A DNA stretch of 42,873 nt, from NCBI GenBank assembly GCA_000316135.1, contig JH994077.1, positions 1-42,873 of the forward strand, in the 5' to 3' direction. This stretch comes from Trachipleistophora hominis (Eukaryota; Microsporidia; Pleistophoridae). The notes under the pieces are model-generated. The model did no database searches. It worked only from the letters and a program-made list of their open reading frames with translations, and was not told the DNA's origin. Positions 1-10,002 of the stretch are shown in pieces (within the stretch, counting starts at the first letter, position 1; each line of letters starts with the position of its first letter). Position numbers and translations under genes: made by a program.

Positions 1-129
1 TGACCAATCTGTTTCTGAGTTCTACTTACATTAATATTGATGATGATAGTGGAATATTATTTTCCCCCTGAACTGCCGAAGATAATGTCGGAAGGAGAGA
101 ACTCTTGCAAATAAAGTACTTGTGTGGAC

Positions 130-821
130 AATGACAGATTGTTATAAAAATAAATTGACAAAAATATATATATCTGTAAATTTTCCATCGAGCTTGACAC
201 CAGTCATATTCTATCCAACACCAAGGATCACGTTATAAATGCCAGGCAATTTGATTGGATGATAGGGGGTTATAATTAAACAAATCTTTAGTAAAAAAAA
301 TATAAATGCCAGGCTTAGCTTCATTTTCGCGGTGCCATCGTCCAATTCTTCTAAAATTGTCAAAATATCATCCTTTTCTGGTTAATATCCTACTAATTGA
401 TGGCTTTCAATATAGTAGCACTGGTAATCAACACTCTCTTCAAAATATTTCCTTGTATCATCAAAATGGCATTCAACAATCTTTGCATCATTAATCCTGT
501 CATTCATAATTTCAGGTTTTGTGATCTCGTCATGAAAACCGATAAAATATAATGGTAAGAAATCTGTTATACAAAATGACCAGCAACCACCGAAAACAAA
601 GGCTTGTGAGAGTTTTCAACCGCATCAAAAGTCGCGTATGTAATATTGGCATTTCAAGAATCTATATAAATATAATCTAATATCGTTATAAATATATTTT
701 GCAATAAAGGCTCATTCGACGCGAAACATATCAAATAAGTTTTTAAAACAATATTTTTGAAAAGAATAATAATGTAACACAATCCTGGAGTAAGAATGTA
801 TCTTTTCAAGATTTTTTTCAT
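130..821 (-). pseudogene. Probable broken gene, function unknown
   Basis: Reading leftward from an ATG at 821 there are 55 codons (beginning MKKILKRYILTPGL) to a TGA at 656-654, and the same frame stays open a further 28 codons. A one-base shift then leads into a 77-codon stop-free run (615-385) rich in Asp, Glu and Gly codons, for example HDEITKPEIMNDRINDAKIV. That run ends in TAA at 384-382, but the frame continues after it with PEKDDILTILEELDDGT. A 14-base direct repeat (TATAAATGCCAGGC, near 235 and 301) lies inside. This pattern suggests a gene of about 200 codons carrying two or three stops and one frameshift. I recognise no family. Long open runs arise by chance in AT-rich DNA, so the case rests on the codon composition and the contiguity of the pieces. 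Confidence 0.35.
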
Positions 822-3800
822 CTCATCATAAATGAATAAATAAGAAGAATTTCGAACTTATCAATCACATATCTATAAAATTAGTCTTGTATAAATGATG
901 CTTCTTATGAAAAACATTCGAATATAGAATAAAACTTATTAAGAGTCGTAAACACCAGGAATAATAAACATTACTGGCAGTCTTTTTCCTAAAAATATTT
1001 GTATATAGCCGAAAAAATATGATTCTAATTTCGAAAATTAATAGTATACCGAAAATAATGTGATTCGAATTTTGCATATTTTTTATTTTCCGTATAAAGT
1101 TGTGATATTTTCTTTACTTTTACTTTTGCTACAATTTGCAGAGCTGATCAAAAACAAATATTATGTGTTTTTTAAAAAAAGTTCCAAATTTGTAATGTTC
1201 ATTTTCTTTCATCTCTCCCTTAACAAATAATTTCAACATGTCTTTTTTCGAGTTCCTAAAATGTGCACTTTGTACTCTACGACAGTTATAATATTTGTTC
1301 GATCATTCGAAAGCTTGCCGATGTCATCATCCTTCTTTCTTTTCTATGCTTGAACACAATAACGAATTCGAATTCGTATATTTTAAGAGAGATTAAAGAA
1401 TTTTTGTTTCTTGAACTCGTTAATTTGCTTGCGAATTATCCCCTTAAATTAATATTGTTTCGATCAATGATAAATGAAGTCCACAGCTTTTCCCTTTAAC
1501 TCCGATACATAATGAAATACCTTATAATTGGTATACTCAGGTCTAATATTCTTCTCATTTTTTCAAACTTGAGGTTTCTCTACCATACCAGATCACAAAG
1601 AGTAACTCAAGAATGTCTCTAGATCTTCTTAAAAAATTTCGTAGTTTCTCGAGTGTGTTTATAATAAGATTACTTTGATTTTTTGAAGAAAATATTTCGA
1701 TATCGTGAAACACTTATGGTTCATTCTTACATATGTTAAACTCATGTAATTCAGTTTTTCCATGATCATTCATTAATGCGAAGTTTGCAAGTAGAACGGG
1801 ATTATTATTTGGTTTGTGTTCATAGCCAGCCCAACATCTCTATTGTTACCCGATGAGCCCACAAAATAAATCATGGTGAGTATAATTAGTAGTATTTTGT
1901 GAGTATTTCGGGCAGGAACATTTATTTCTAGTTCATATACACTGCTATATGTTTGAAAGAAAAGCAAATACTAACATAATGCGTATTTTATAGGGTTAAT
2001 TTTTACTAAGGAATTCTAACTTCACTTACGTATTACTATTCATGCAGTTGCACTTTTTTTTTGATACCAGGTTATCGAACGAGATTTTAATTATACACCA
2101 TTATCACATATAATAAGAAACATGTACTGTTAAAGTATTAAAATGTTTATTGTCAACTCATTGTCCATTATTACGTTTAATAAGAAATGTTTGTCATTAA
2201 ATAATTGCTATATCGTTTATAACTTTCCACTAACATAGAAAAAAATGACATCTAGGATGGTTATATGTAAGCCTTAAGCAGTTATCAGAACAAATGTCCA
2301 CATAAGAGCCAGAAAGCCTGGTGTCCACGAATTATCAATAAATGTATTATCAATAAGTATCAAAAGGATGTTGTCCGTTTTGAACGAATCATCACAAGAC
2401 ATAAATTTGCTCTTCCTGTGATGATTCCAGTTTTTTTGATGACTTCAAGTTGTGTATTGCACTTTAATGAAGCTGTTTCACTCATCTTTATGAAAATAAT
2501 ATTAAAAATAAAATAAAGCAATTAGTTTTATTTAGGTCTTGACCTTGCACAGGATGAAATATTTGCGGTGGTGTGAGGAGAAACTGAAGTAATAAATAAA
2601 ATTTAATTCAATCAAACTTAAAGAATGAAATACTTTCTTATTATATGTTAGCTTTGACTCTACAACAATAGAAATGTTAGTATTGTTCAATAATAGTTGT
2701 TTCCATGACATTTAGGTCATCCTTAAGCAAAAAACGAAACATTATTAATATGCACGTCAATACAGTTCCAAGTAATAATCGATCTTTGCGATTAGAAGAC
2801 GAATACCTTAGCAGGATAAATTGTAAAGTTACACCTTGCACAATTGCAATTGTTAACGACATCAAACCTAATGCTTGAACCAGTAGTATCCCTAACTATG
2901 GTGTAGACAGCTTAAAATATAAACTTTACGAAAAGTGCATGTTGGCCCGGAACCAACCTCCACTATTTAATCACTTAAATAAATGAATCCTTATGTTGCA
3001 ACATGTATCGACCTAACAATATAATAGTGTTTTACACACACCATAACATACATACTTTTATACTCTACATATTAATATTTTTCATCGAGCGCATTTACCT
3101 ATTAAAAACATAATAATATTACAAACTTTCTTTATTTATGGTTATTAGTGTTCTAATTATGGATAATTAAGTAATTAAAACGATAGATAACTCATCAGAC
3201 TCTAATTCCATGAAATATTACTGATATATACACTTATGTACTTTTAATATTGGGATAAAAATGTGTCACCCGGACATGTAAATTAAAATCGAAAGTGTTA
3301 CTCCGAACATGGCAACGTTGATTTATTATTTATATTTATTAACATGAATCATTAGAATATTTCAAGATTATTGTACTATGTAAAATAAATGGCCAAGCAG
3401 GCGAAAGAAAACAACTTAAATATTCTCAAAATGGTTTCATCCTCGAGAATTATGATTTGTAGCGCAAGTACTAAATTATAATGATGAAAAGCAAATAATA
3501 TGATATTTTAACTAGCCTTTAATGAAAATAATCATTCATGGCTTGCATTTTTTACATATTTGATTAATTGAATCTTTTTGTTCTCTTTAGTTCATTTGTA
3601 ATTAAAACTAAGTAAATTTAATAATAACTTCAAGTAAATTTCCGTTCAAACATAGTCATTCCGAAAGCATGTTAAAACATAAAACAATGTTATAAACGGG
3701 TACCATAGCTATTATACTTTACAGATACTTCTCTTTAATCTATCAAGAGTAATCCACTCGCTGCATCACATTGTTAAATATATCTTAACATTGATTTGTT

Positions 3801-3923
3801 TCTAATATATCCACAATGACACAATTATTCCTTTTGGTGTTTGTTCACAAGAAAGAAAAGCCTATTTAACAAATATAGAAGAATATAAACTATAAAATAA
3901 AACAGAAAAAAAGAATATCTTTT
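822..3923. other. AT-rich gene desert with possible gene fragments
   Basis: No intact gene was recognised. On the minus strand a run of 52 codons (1713-1555, starting VFHDIEIFSSKNQ) and shorter same-strand pieces down to about 1200 have a coding-like composition. A short hydrophobic ORF at 2862-2677 has two possible membrane segments and no recognisable family. A run ending near 2280 on the minus strand ends in a hydrophobic stretch (GFLALMWTFVLITA). Each could be chance or the remnant of a decayed gene. The last 100 bases before 3924 are A-rich leader sequence without a CCC signal. Confidence 0.3.
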
Positions 3924-6107
3924 ATGTATCCATCCATGACTCATGCCACTGGTGTTCTTATAAGATTTATTTTATTGTTTAAGAATGAACACGGAGATTA
4001 CGCTAATGATATCATGATCGCTAACAGCCTGGAGGATGTACAGCTAGCAAGTGTATCCAATGATGATTTAACAAAATCAAAAACCTTACTTTCGAGTTTA
4101 AATTTTAGTATATATGACCGCTTAATTGATGAAATGGGCATTTTTAAACAGGATAAGAGACATGAGATGATCGCAATATCTGCGAATGGACAAAAGTTTG
4201 TAACAAATATTGAAACGTGTTCTGAAGATGTATGCCAATATCAATATTTCAAAATGAAGATTCCAGTTAAGAAATCACTGTTTTTGAAAGCAATATGTGT
4301 ATCATTACATAGCGATGTACAATTTTCAGTTAATGAAATTTATGAAATAATAATGGGCTCCTTTGTGTTATTTCTGGATAATGCGCAGATGATTCAACGC
4401 TCAGTTTGCCAGCAGTTGTTTGGAAATGAAAATATATATAATCAACTTAATCGGATATTCGTGAGTAAAACAAGATCTTCACAATCAGACCAAACTGCGT
4501 TCATTTGTTCCTTTTCAACACAATATAATGATTTCATAGATAATATTAAGCCGACCTTGTACCTACATATGATAGATAGCAGAGGTAATATATTACTCGC
4601 ATCTAACATCCGAAAAGAAGAAAGCTCATTGCCTGTACATACAACAACATTGAATAAGTTACGTCTTTTCAACAGCTGTTATATAACACTAAGTAGCTTA
4701 TCAATCTTAAAAAACCATGAAAAGTTGTACGATATATATAGAAATCCATTCACTGAGAAATATCTACTTGTTGTAGACATTCATTTCGATGATATACTGT
4801 ATGATGTACAAAACCACAAAAATGGTGCAAAAATTTCAAACGACCTGATCGTTGATAAGATCATTGGAATATTGAAATGTAATTTTCTCTCACTCAGCTA
4901 CGTGCAAAAGCTAGTTTTACGGTTCAAAACTATTGATTTGGCTGTTGATTTAAATTTGAGGTTATCTCGTGATATAGATATTTACTTAAACGCATGCAAA
5001 CTGGTAGAAGGCGTTGTTTTGCCATCTAATATAAAAATGTTGAATATAGTATATTCGCACATCTTGACAGATTTGGAATTACCCTGTACTCTCGAGGAAA
5101 TTATCATAAAGCACTCAGAGATTGCCGAGGGAAAGATATTGAAAATTGATAAAAGTTGTAAAATTATAAATATTGAACAAGTAACTGGTAAAGTTTCTAT
5201 TCCTCATCTTGAACAAAACTTTTGGTTCAAACTCAGTAATAGTTACTCAATCGTGGTCAAAAACAACACCTCAAATTTGATAGAAGAATTAGAAATGCAC
5301 AATGCTTTACTTCTTGGTAATGAAATACTTATACCGCAAAGCATTAAAACTTTGAAATTGTCAAATGTGGAACTTGAAAATGGAGCCATACTTAAGATAT
5401 TCAATGATATTACGAGCATCAAATTACATAATTTTACCGGATCGGTTCAGTTAGTTGATGTTAACACGGGAAAAGATATCACTATTGAAATTAAATCAGG
5501 CTCGGTTGAACTTTTGAAAACGAATGACAGTGCAAAACCAAACAAATTTGTTCTAAGATCATTATCATTACCAGAAAATTTTATATTCGATGAAAATATA
5601 GCGGAAATAGAAATGACCGATGTTAAAATGCAGTGTGGCGATTTTGTTGAATTTCCTAAGAACGTTCAAAGCGTGTACTTGAAAAACATTTGTGGTACTG
5701 TTTTGTTTACTTGTATCGGTTGTCTAGAAAAAGTAGTATGGTTAGATTGTAAAAGATTTAATTCCAATATTTTCAGGGAATTCGATACCATGATACTAAA
5801 CGTAGAAGATAACCTATTTTACGAAAATCGAATGTTACTATCAAGCAAATGTTTCTGCAATAATACTATAATACTTAAACCAGCTGTCAAAATATTCAGT
5901 TTTACAAATATTATGGTTCCTGACCAATACATTCTTCCCATACATGGTGACTTCGAAAAAATTACGCTATCGGGATGCATCGGAAAATTTACGATTCCAC
6001 ATATTTTTAAAGATGGTGCCGCCACAGTACAAATCTCTGGTGAAAAAAACATTCTGAGAATTGTTAAGACATCCACAGGTTCATACAACATCAAATTAAA
6101 AACATGA
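3924..6107 (+). CDS. Leucine-rich-repeat protein, N-terminal part (probably split by frameshift)
   Basis: This frame encodes 727 residues. From about residue 300 it shows irregular LRR units spaced roughly 20-25 residues apart with an LxxLxLxxV-like core, for example IKTLKLSNVELENG and IEELEMHNALLLG. The first 300 residues show no recognised domain. The N-terminus has only a short hydrophobic patch (GVLIRFILLF), so a signal peptide is doubtful. LRRs usually mediate protein binding, and large divergent LRR families are typical of several microsporidia. The frame ends at TGA 6105-6107, where the next LRR frame starts with an overlapping ATGA. Repeat units continue on the other side of the junction, so this is more likely the first half of a single protein of about 1,500 residues than a separate gene. 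The ATG at 3924 is the first in frame; no CCC start signal is visible. Confidence 0.75.
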   Translation: MYPSMTHATGVLIRFILLFKNEHGDYANDIMIANSLEDVQLASVSNDDLTKSKTLLSSLNFSIYDRLIDEMGIFKQDKRHEMIAISANGQKFVTNIETCSEDVCQYQYFKMKIPVKKSLFLKAICVSLHSDVQFSVNEIYEIIMGSFVLFLDNAQMIQRSVCQQLFGNENIYNQLNRIFVSKTRSSQSDQTAFICSFSTQYNDFIDNIKPTLYLHMIDSRGNILLASNIRKEESSLPVHTTTLNKLRLFNSCYITLSSLSILKNHEKLYDIYRNPFTEKYLLVVDIHFDDILYDVQNHKNGAKISNDLIVDKIIGILKCNFLSLSYVQKLVLRFKTIDLAVDLNLRLSRDIDIYLNACKLVEGVVLPSNIKMLNIVYSHILTDLELPCTLEEIIIKHSEIAEGKILKIDKSCKIINIEQVTGKVSIPHLEQNFWFKLSNSYSIVVKNNTSNLIEELEMHNALLLGNEILIPQSIKTLKLSNVELENGAILKIFNDITSIKLHNFTGSVQLVDVNTGKDITIEIKSGSVELLKTNDSAKPNKFVLRSLSLPENFIFDENIAEIEMTDVKMQCGDFVEFPKNVQSVYLKNICGTVLFTCIGCLEKVVWLDCKRFNSNIFREFDTMILNVEDNLFYENRMLLSSKCFCNNTIILKPAVKIFSFTNIMVPDQYILPIHGDFEKITLSGCIGKFTIPHIFKDGAATVQISGEKNILRIVKTSTGSYNIKLKT

Positions 6108-8500
6108 TATTGAAAGGAAACATTGTAATATCTGTGAATATTAGCGAAGCTGCGTTTCTAAACGTAACTTTAGACGAAACATCACTTATCACATTTGAAA
6201 AAGAATGCGCTAGCTTGGACTTAGATATGTTCACGGGTCAATTAAATGCTCCTAATGTAACAGCATTTAACAAATTAGAAGTAAATGATGTGAAGAATGA
6301 TTTATTATTATCATCACTACTGTCCATTCCGGCAAAAAATTACACGGGAACCAGAATGGTTTTGGACAATGTTACTTTTTACTGTAAAGTTGAGCAAACT
6401 AAATTACGATCATATATAGAATCTGATGCAAACAATACCATTCGTACCCTTGAAGCCAGCAATCGCGAAAATCCTGACGTTGATTTCAATAAGATCGGCA
6501 TCAACACTACAAATCTCGTTAAACAAATTGAAAGTACAGTGTTACCATGTATAAAGGATGGAAAAATACGACTTTTAATCCTTAAAGGCCAAAAAAATTG
6601 TACCACACTAAGTTTTGACGATGTGAAAGTAAAACAGACGTGTATAATTGAAGAGAGCATCCAAATTCTCGTTATAAACAAATATTCATCTGAAAATAAT
6701 GCTGTGTTGTGTGTTAGTAAAGGACTTAAATACTTACACGTCACGTATTCTGAAACTAATATTGATATTTCACAAGCTAGTGATTTGAAAGCACTTCGTT
6801 TAGTCCATTCGCAACTCACATATGATAGAAAAGTGTACATGAACTTGACTTATTTGAATATTGAGGATGTGGTACTCAATCAGGATATAAGTCTCGGTTC
6901 AAATTTGAAAACTTTAAAATTAGACAAAGTGACCGTTAACGAGCCTTTTATATTTAAGATTAATTCCAACGTTTCCTACTTATCAATTAATAGATCAACC
7001 GGTATGTTAGATTTGTCGGGACTAATTGGCCTTAACCATATTCGGATTGATTCAAAATACAAACTTATAATTGATAGATCTTCTCTTTCTCGAGATAAAT
7101 ATTCACTATATCTTGAAAAATTCTATCTCAATCGCAATATTTTGGTACTTGATAACATGGAAGAAGTACGAATGAAAAACGTTGAAATTCGGGAAACTTG
7201 TACACTCAAAATCGGCAAAGAATGCAAATTTCTTGAGGTTGTTGCGTGTAAAGTTAACATAGATATGTCTGAAGCACATAATCTGTCGAATCTTGTTTTG
7301 ATAGATATGCCTTTTAGATTTTTGAAAAGAATTGGGAATATTCCATCGATCACAACATTAACATTACAGAACATCACATTAGAAACGGATTATGTGTGTT
7401 CACATCATTTGAAAATCATAATTTTACGTTCAATAAGAACCATAGAGAATGCACGTTTTCATGTTAATGAAAAATGCACAGCAATCCATTTATATCGTTG
7501 TTCTGGTGCTTTTGACTTATCAAAGGTAGAGAAGTTGGAAAAATTGGTGCTGATTCCGTTGCTTGGTCTACCAAATATCAGAATTATGTATCTATCATTC
7601 GATTCGATCCGTGAATTAGAACTAGCGTACAACTTTCACGAAACTGAGTTCATGTATCTCCTGTACAAATGTATCCATTTGGTACGACTGACATTGCATT
7701 GCCTATGTTACGATGAAGCAGAAGAACGTAAAATATTACTGAATTCTTGGTTAAAAAAAATACAGGATGTTTCCAAATATGATCTATGGGCTAGTAAGAA
7801 AGAATGCTTACGGTATTCTTCCGAATTATTATACATGGATTGGGCACGGGCCGATCTTTTAGGTACAAAGATGAACATGTTGATGAATGAATCTTTTACC
7901 TTCAACGTTCAACATAGATTGAAGTATCTACGCCTAGTAGCCTTTAATTTTGACAAAAGAAACCTTATGCTGCTGCCAAATTTCGATTCCCTGCAGACTC
8001 TCATCGTGGATTACCGTTTCTGTGATTCTGATTTTTTTGCATACTTACCTGATTCACTTGAAACATTGGAATTGATAAACGACAAGGGATATGACTGCTT
8101 AGAGCGCACCCGACCATCTTTTTCATCTACAGCCTTAGAATGCCTAAAAAAACATCCAAACCTACAAATTTTGAAAATTGATGATCCTTTGTATATTGGC
8201 GGTCATCTCTTTGATTTCTTACCTACGAAGCTACAAGTCTTACGGTTCACTTTCTTTTTATCAGTAGGTCTTAAGCCGAGGGAGATTGTGAAGAGGATAA
8301 AGCTAAAAAAGTTAATCTTATATACAGATGACTATTCTGCAGAAATAATTATTGACTGCAAAAATCCATTTGAAAGGCAATGTCCCGAGTTGTTTGGTTT
8401 TCTCAGTGAATATATTGACTTCCAAGCTTTAGATGAATTAATTTTAGAAGTGGATGGAAAGGGTATAAGCCTTGATAAAGAAACCTATCAAATTAAATAA
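6104..8500 (+). CDS. Leucine-rich-repeat protein, C-terminal part (-1 frame relative to upstream frame)
   Basis: This frame encodes 798 residues made largely of LRR-like units such as LKTLKLDKVTVNEP, LSYLSINRSTG-type strands and VRLTLHCLC. More canonical units stand near the C-terminus (LQTLIVDYRF, LETLELINDKG, LQILKIDDPL, LQVLRFTFFL). The frame is open upstream of its ATG back to 6068, so a -1 shift anywhere in 6068-6107 would join it to the preceding frame; that interval contains a run of five A at 6098-6102. Possible explanations are a recent single-base loss, a sequencing error in the A run, reinitiation at the ATGA overlap, or programmed frameshifting. I see no classical slippery heptamer in the upstream frame. 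It has no signal peptide or membrane segment of its own, which supports its being the second half of the upstream gene. Confidence 0.75.
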   Translation: MILKGNIVISVNISEAAFLNVTLDETSLITFEKECASLDLDMFTGQLNAPNVTAFNKLEVNDVKNDLLLSSLLSIPAKNYTGTRMVLDNVTFYCKVEQTKLRSYIESDANNTIRTLEASNRENPDVDFNKIGINTTNLVKQIESTVLPCIKDGKIRLLILKGQKNCTTLSFDDVKVKQTCIIEESIQILVINKYSSENNAVLCVSKGLKYLHVTYSETNIDISQASDLKALRLVHSQLTYDRKVYMNLTYLNIEDVVLNQDISLGSNLKTLKLDKVTVNEPFIFKINSNVSYLSINRSTGMLDLSGLIGLNHIRIDSKYKLIIDRSSLSRDKYSLYLEKFYLNRNILVLDNMEEVRMKNVEIRETCTLKIGKECKFLEVVACKVNIDMSEAHNLSNLVLIDMPFRFLKRIGNIPSITTLTLQNITLETDYVCSHHLKIIILRSIRTIENARFHVNEKCTAIHLYRCSGAFDLSKVEKLEKLVLIPLLGLPNIRIMYLSFDSIRELELAYNFHETEFMYLLYKCIHLVRLTLHCLCYDEAEERKILLNSWLKKIQDVSKYDLWASKKECLRYSSELLYMDWARADLLGTKMNMLMNESFTFNVQHRLKYLRLVAFNFDKRNLMLLPNFDSLQTLIVDYRFCDSDFFAYLPDSLETLELINDKGYDCLERTRPSFSSTALECLKKHPNLQILKIDDPLYIGGHLFDFLPTKLQVLRFTFFLSVGLKPREIVKRIKLKKLILYTDDYSAEIIIDCKNPFERQCPELFGFLSEYIDFQALDELILEVDGKGISLDKETYQIK

Positions 8501-8911
8501 ATTTCTTCTTTATCGTAATCTATCACTTATATATATTCGTTTTACTTTCAACAAAAAATATGCTTTAATATACAGAGAATTTTATTTTATAAGCCTAATT
8601 GCTATCATATTCACAAATAGATCGATCGGCCATAGAAGCCCAAGAAGAGCATTGTGCATGCAACTGGTTTGCATTGGCTCACAAAATAGAGCTGTAAAAG
8701 GGCTAGGGATGTAAATATAAAAATTTCTCATTGGTACCGTCCTGCCATCTGCTGTCAAGCTGCAACGGCCCGATACTTTGGGGCGAAGTACTATGGGTGT
8801 TGCAAAGCACACGACATTGCAAAGCATTGAGTGCTGATGGCATATACCAGTAGACTTCTATAAACTGGTGCAGTCTGACATCGGGTTGGAAAAGCCACTG
8901 TCACGCAAGCG

Positions 8912-9516
8912 CACGAAAGTGGAATAATCCCTGATGAGTGGAACGAATCTGTAGTTGTTCCGGTTCCAAAAGAGGAGGTCTGGATTTCCTGGACAACTAT
9001 AGAGGAATTTCACTCATTAGTACACTGTGCAAGATAGTGACAAAGATCTGTGCTAATAGGCTGTCAAACTTCTCAGAACGTGAAAAAATTTTAATTCACA
9101 AGCAGGCTGGCTTCAGGAAACTAGAAGAATGCATTGCGCATGCAACCAGCCTGTATGAAATTGGGAGGCAGCGCAGCCTAAAGGGTAGGGCGACATACGC
9201 GGCCTTCTTGGACTTCTCGAAGGTATATGACAGGGTACCCACGAAGGTCCGTTTGCCAAACTGAAACCTTAAGGATTTCATGGCAGGCTATTTCGCCTTC
9301 TCACGGCCATGTGCGGGCGCCCCCCGTGCGTCTGTACGGACTGGCAACACTCGTTCAGCATCGTTCATGTACGACATTGGTGTTAGACAGGGTACTCCCG
9401 GGAGGGGATCTCACGCAATTCATGACTTGCGTGTTAGGGTCACTGCTGCGGTAGCAGAATATCTTTCTGTTGTTGTGAAAGGATGCGCGAAATTGTTGCA
9501 CGAGGCGGCGCGCTAA
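8912..9516 (+). pseudogene. Non-LTR reverse transcriptase remnant
   Basis: Typical LINE reverse transcriptase motifs occur in order. First comes ESGIIPDEWNESVVVPVPK (8915-8970), then after a frameshift DNYRGISLISTLCKIVTKI, then AGFRKLEECIAHATSLYEI, then the motif A region AAFLDFSKVYDRVPTK. After one in-frame TGA (9262-9264) the same frame continues to VRTGNTRSASFMYDIGVRQG, the motif B region. The YxDD box that should follow is missing; sequence passes straight into a short end (RVTAAVAEYLSVVV) and the repeat tail. Intact elements encode a protein of about 900-1,000 residues with an endonuclease, so this is a small internally deleted piece. Immediately upstream, DGI and VDFYKLVQS in different frames show further damage. 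Confidence 0.8.
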
Positions 9517-9605
9517 TTTCCTCCATGAACTAAAGGCCGGTGGCCATGGTTGGTCCCAGCGGGCCAGAAGAGTGTGTTTAGTTAGATGATATGTTATAAG
9601 GTGAT
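9400..9605 (+). repeat. LINE 3'-end repeat, copy 1 (attached to RT)
   Basis: The stretch CGTGTTAGGGTCACTGCTGC, the following TTGTTGTGAAAGGATGCGCG and the core at 9525-9585 (AACTAAAGGCCGGTGGCC, then GGTCCCAGCGGGCC, then AGAAGAGTGTGTTT) match the minus-strand copy at 34010-34220 over most of their length. This ties the dispersed short repeats to the LINE. Two small hairpins are possible in the core: GGCC-GGT-GGCC (9535-9545) and GGTCC-CAGC-GGGCC (9552-9565). Confidence 0.75.
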
Positions 9606-9631
9606 ACTTAAACCAAATTTTTAAAAAAAAA

Positions 9632-9728
9632 CCATGGTTGATCCCAGCGGGCCAGAAGAGCGTGTTTGGTAAGGTAGTGTGTATGAAGAATATAATTAAA
9701 TTAACTTTTGTTAAAATAAATAAAATAG
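9632..9728 (+). repeat. LINE 3'-end repeat, copy 2 (truncated, tandem to copy 1)
   Basis: It begins inside the core (CCATGGTTGATCCCAGCGGG) and continues through AGAAGAGCGTGTTTGGTAAG and GTAGTGTGTATGAAG into an A/T tail (TAATTAAATTAAC, then AAATAAATAAAATA). It is the best preserved example of the downstream part of the tail, which is also seen at 34 kb, 36.7 kb and 37.0 kb. Confidence 0.7.
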
Positions 9729-10002
9729 CAATAATATGCTACAATAAATAAATTGATGTATTTTTTCCACTAATCAATGAAATGCACTAAAAATAGTTAT
9801 AAATATCAGAAAATATTACAAAACAAATAATCAACCTTAATATAAGACGTGTAACCACAAACCTTTCCACACCTGGGCAAACAAATCAACTTTAAGATTG
9901 TTTTCAATCACCATTCCTGAATCCATTTCCACACGTTGTTTACCTTAACGAAAGATCATCAACTTCTAAACCATTTGTAAAATACGATCAATTAATGTTT
10001 AA

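Larger units (their letters stand above)
8640..9728 (+). mobile_element. Degenerate non-LTR (LINE) retrotransposon
   Basis: The block is more GC-rich than its flanks and contains reverse transcriptase (RT) remains followed by a 3' tail that recurs elsewhere in the window. At 8640-8715 a short fragment resembles 9123-9200 inside the RT (shared CATTG[CT]GCATGCAAC), so pieces of at least two copies are juxtaposed. The RT region runs to about 9516. The tail core is at 9525-9585, and a second truncated tail follows at 9632-9728. No target-site duplication or 5' end was identified. The element cannot be autonomous: it has frameshifts and an internal stop, and the catalytic YxDD region is absent. 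Confidence 0.75.

Noticed and set aside
865..1499. Two short open runs of 70 and 78 codons
   Set aside because: The composition (Phe, Ile, Leu, Tyr, Asn) is that expected from random AT-rich DNA; one starts only at GTG.
6090..6107. Programmed -1 frameshift signal at the LRR junction
   Set aside because: No X-XXY-YYZ heptamer in the upstream frame was found; an indel or an error in the A run is the simpler reading.
6379..6840. 153-codon minus-strand run inside the LRR gene
   Set aside because: A shadow of the LRR frame with no domain of its own.
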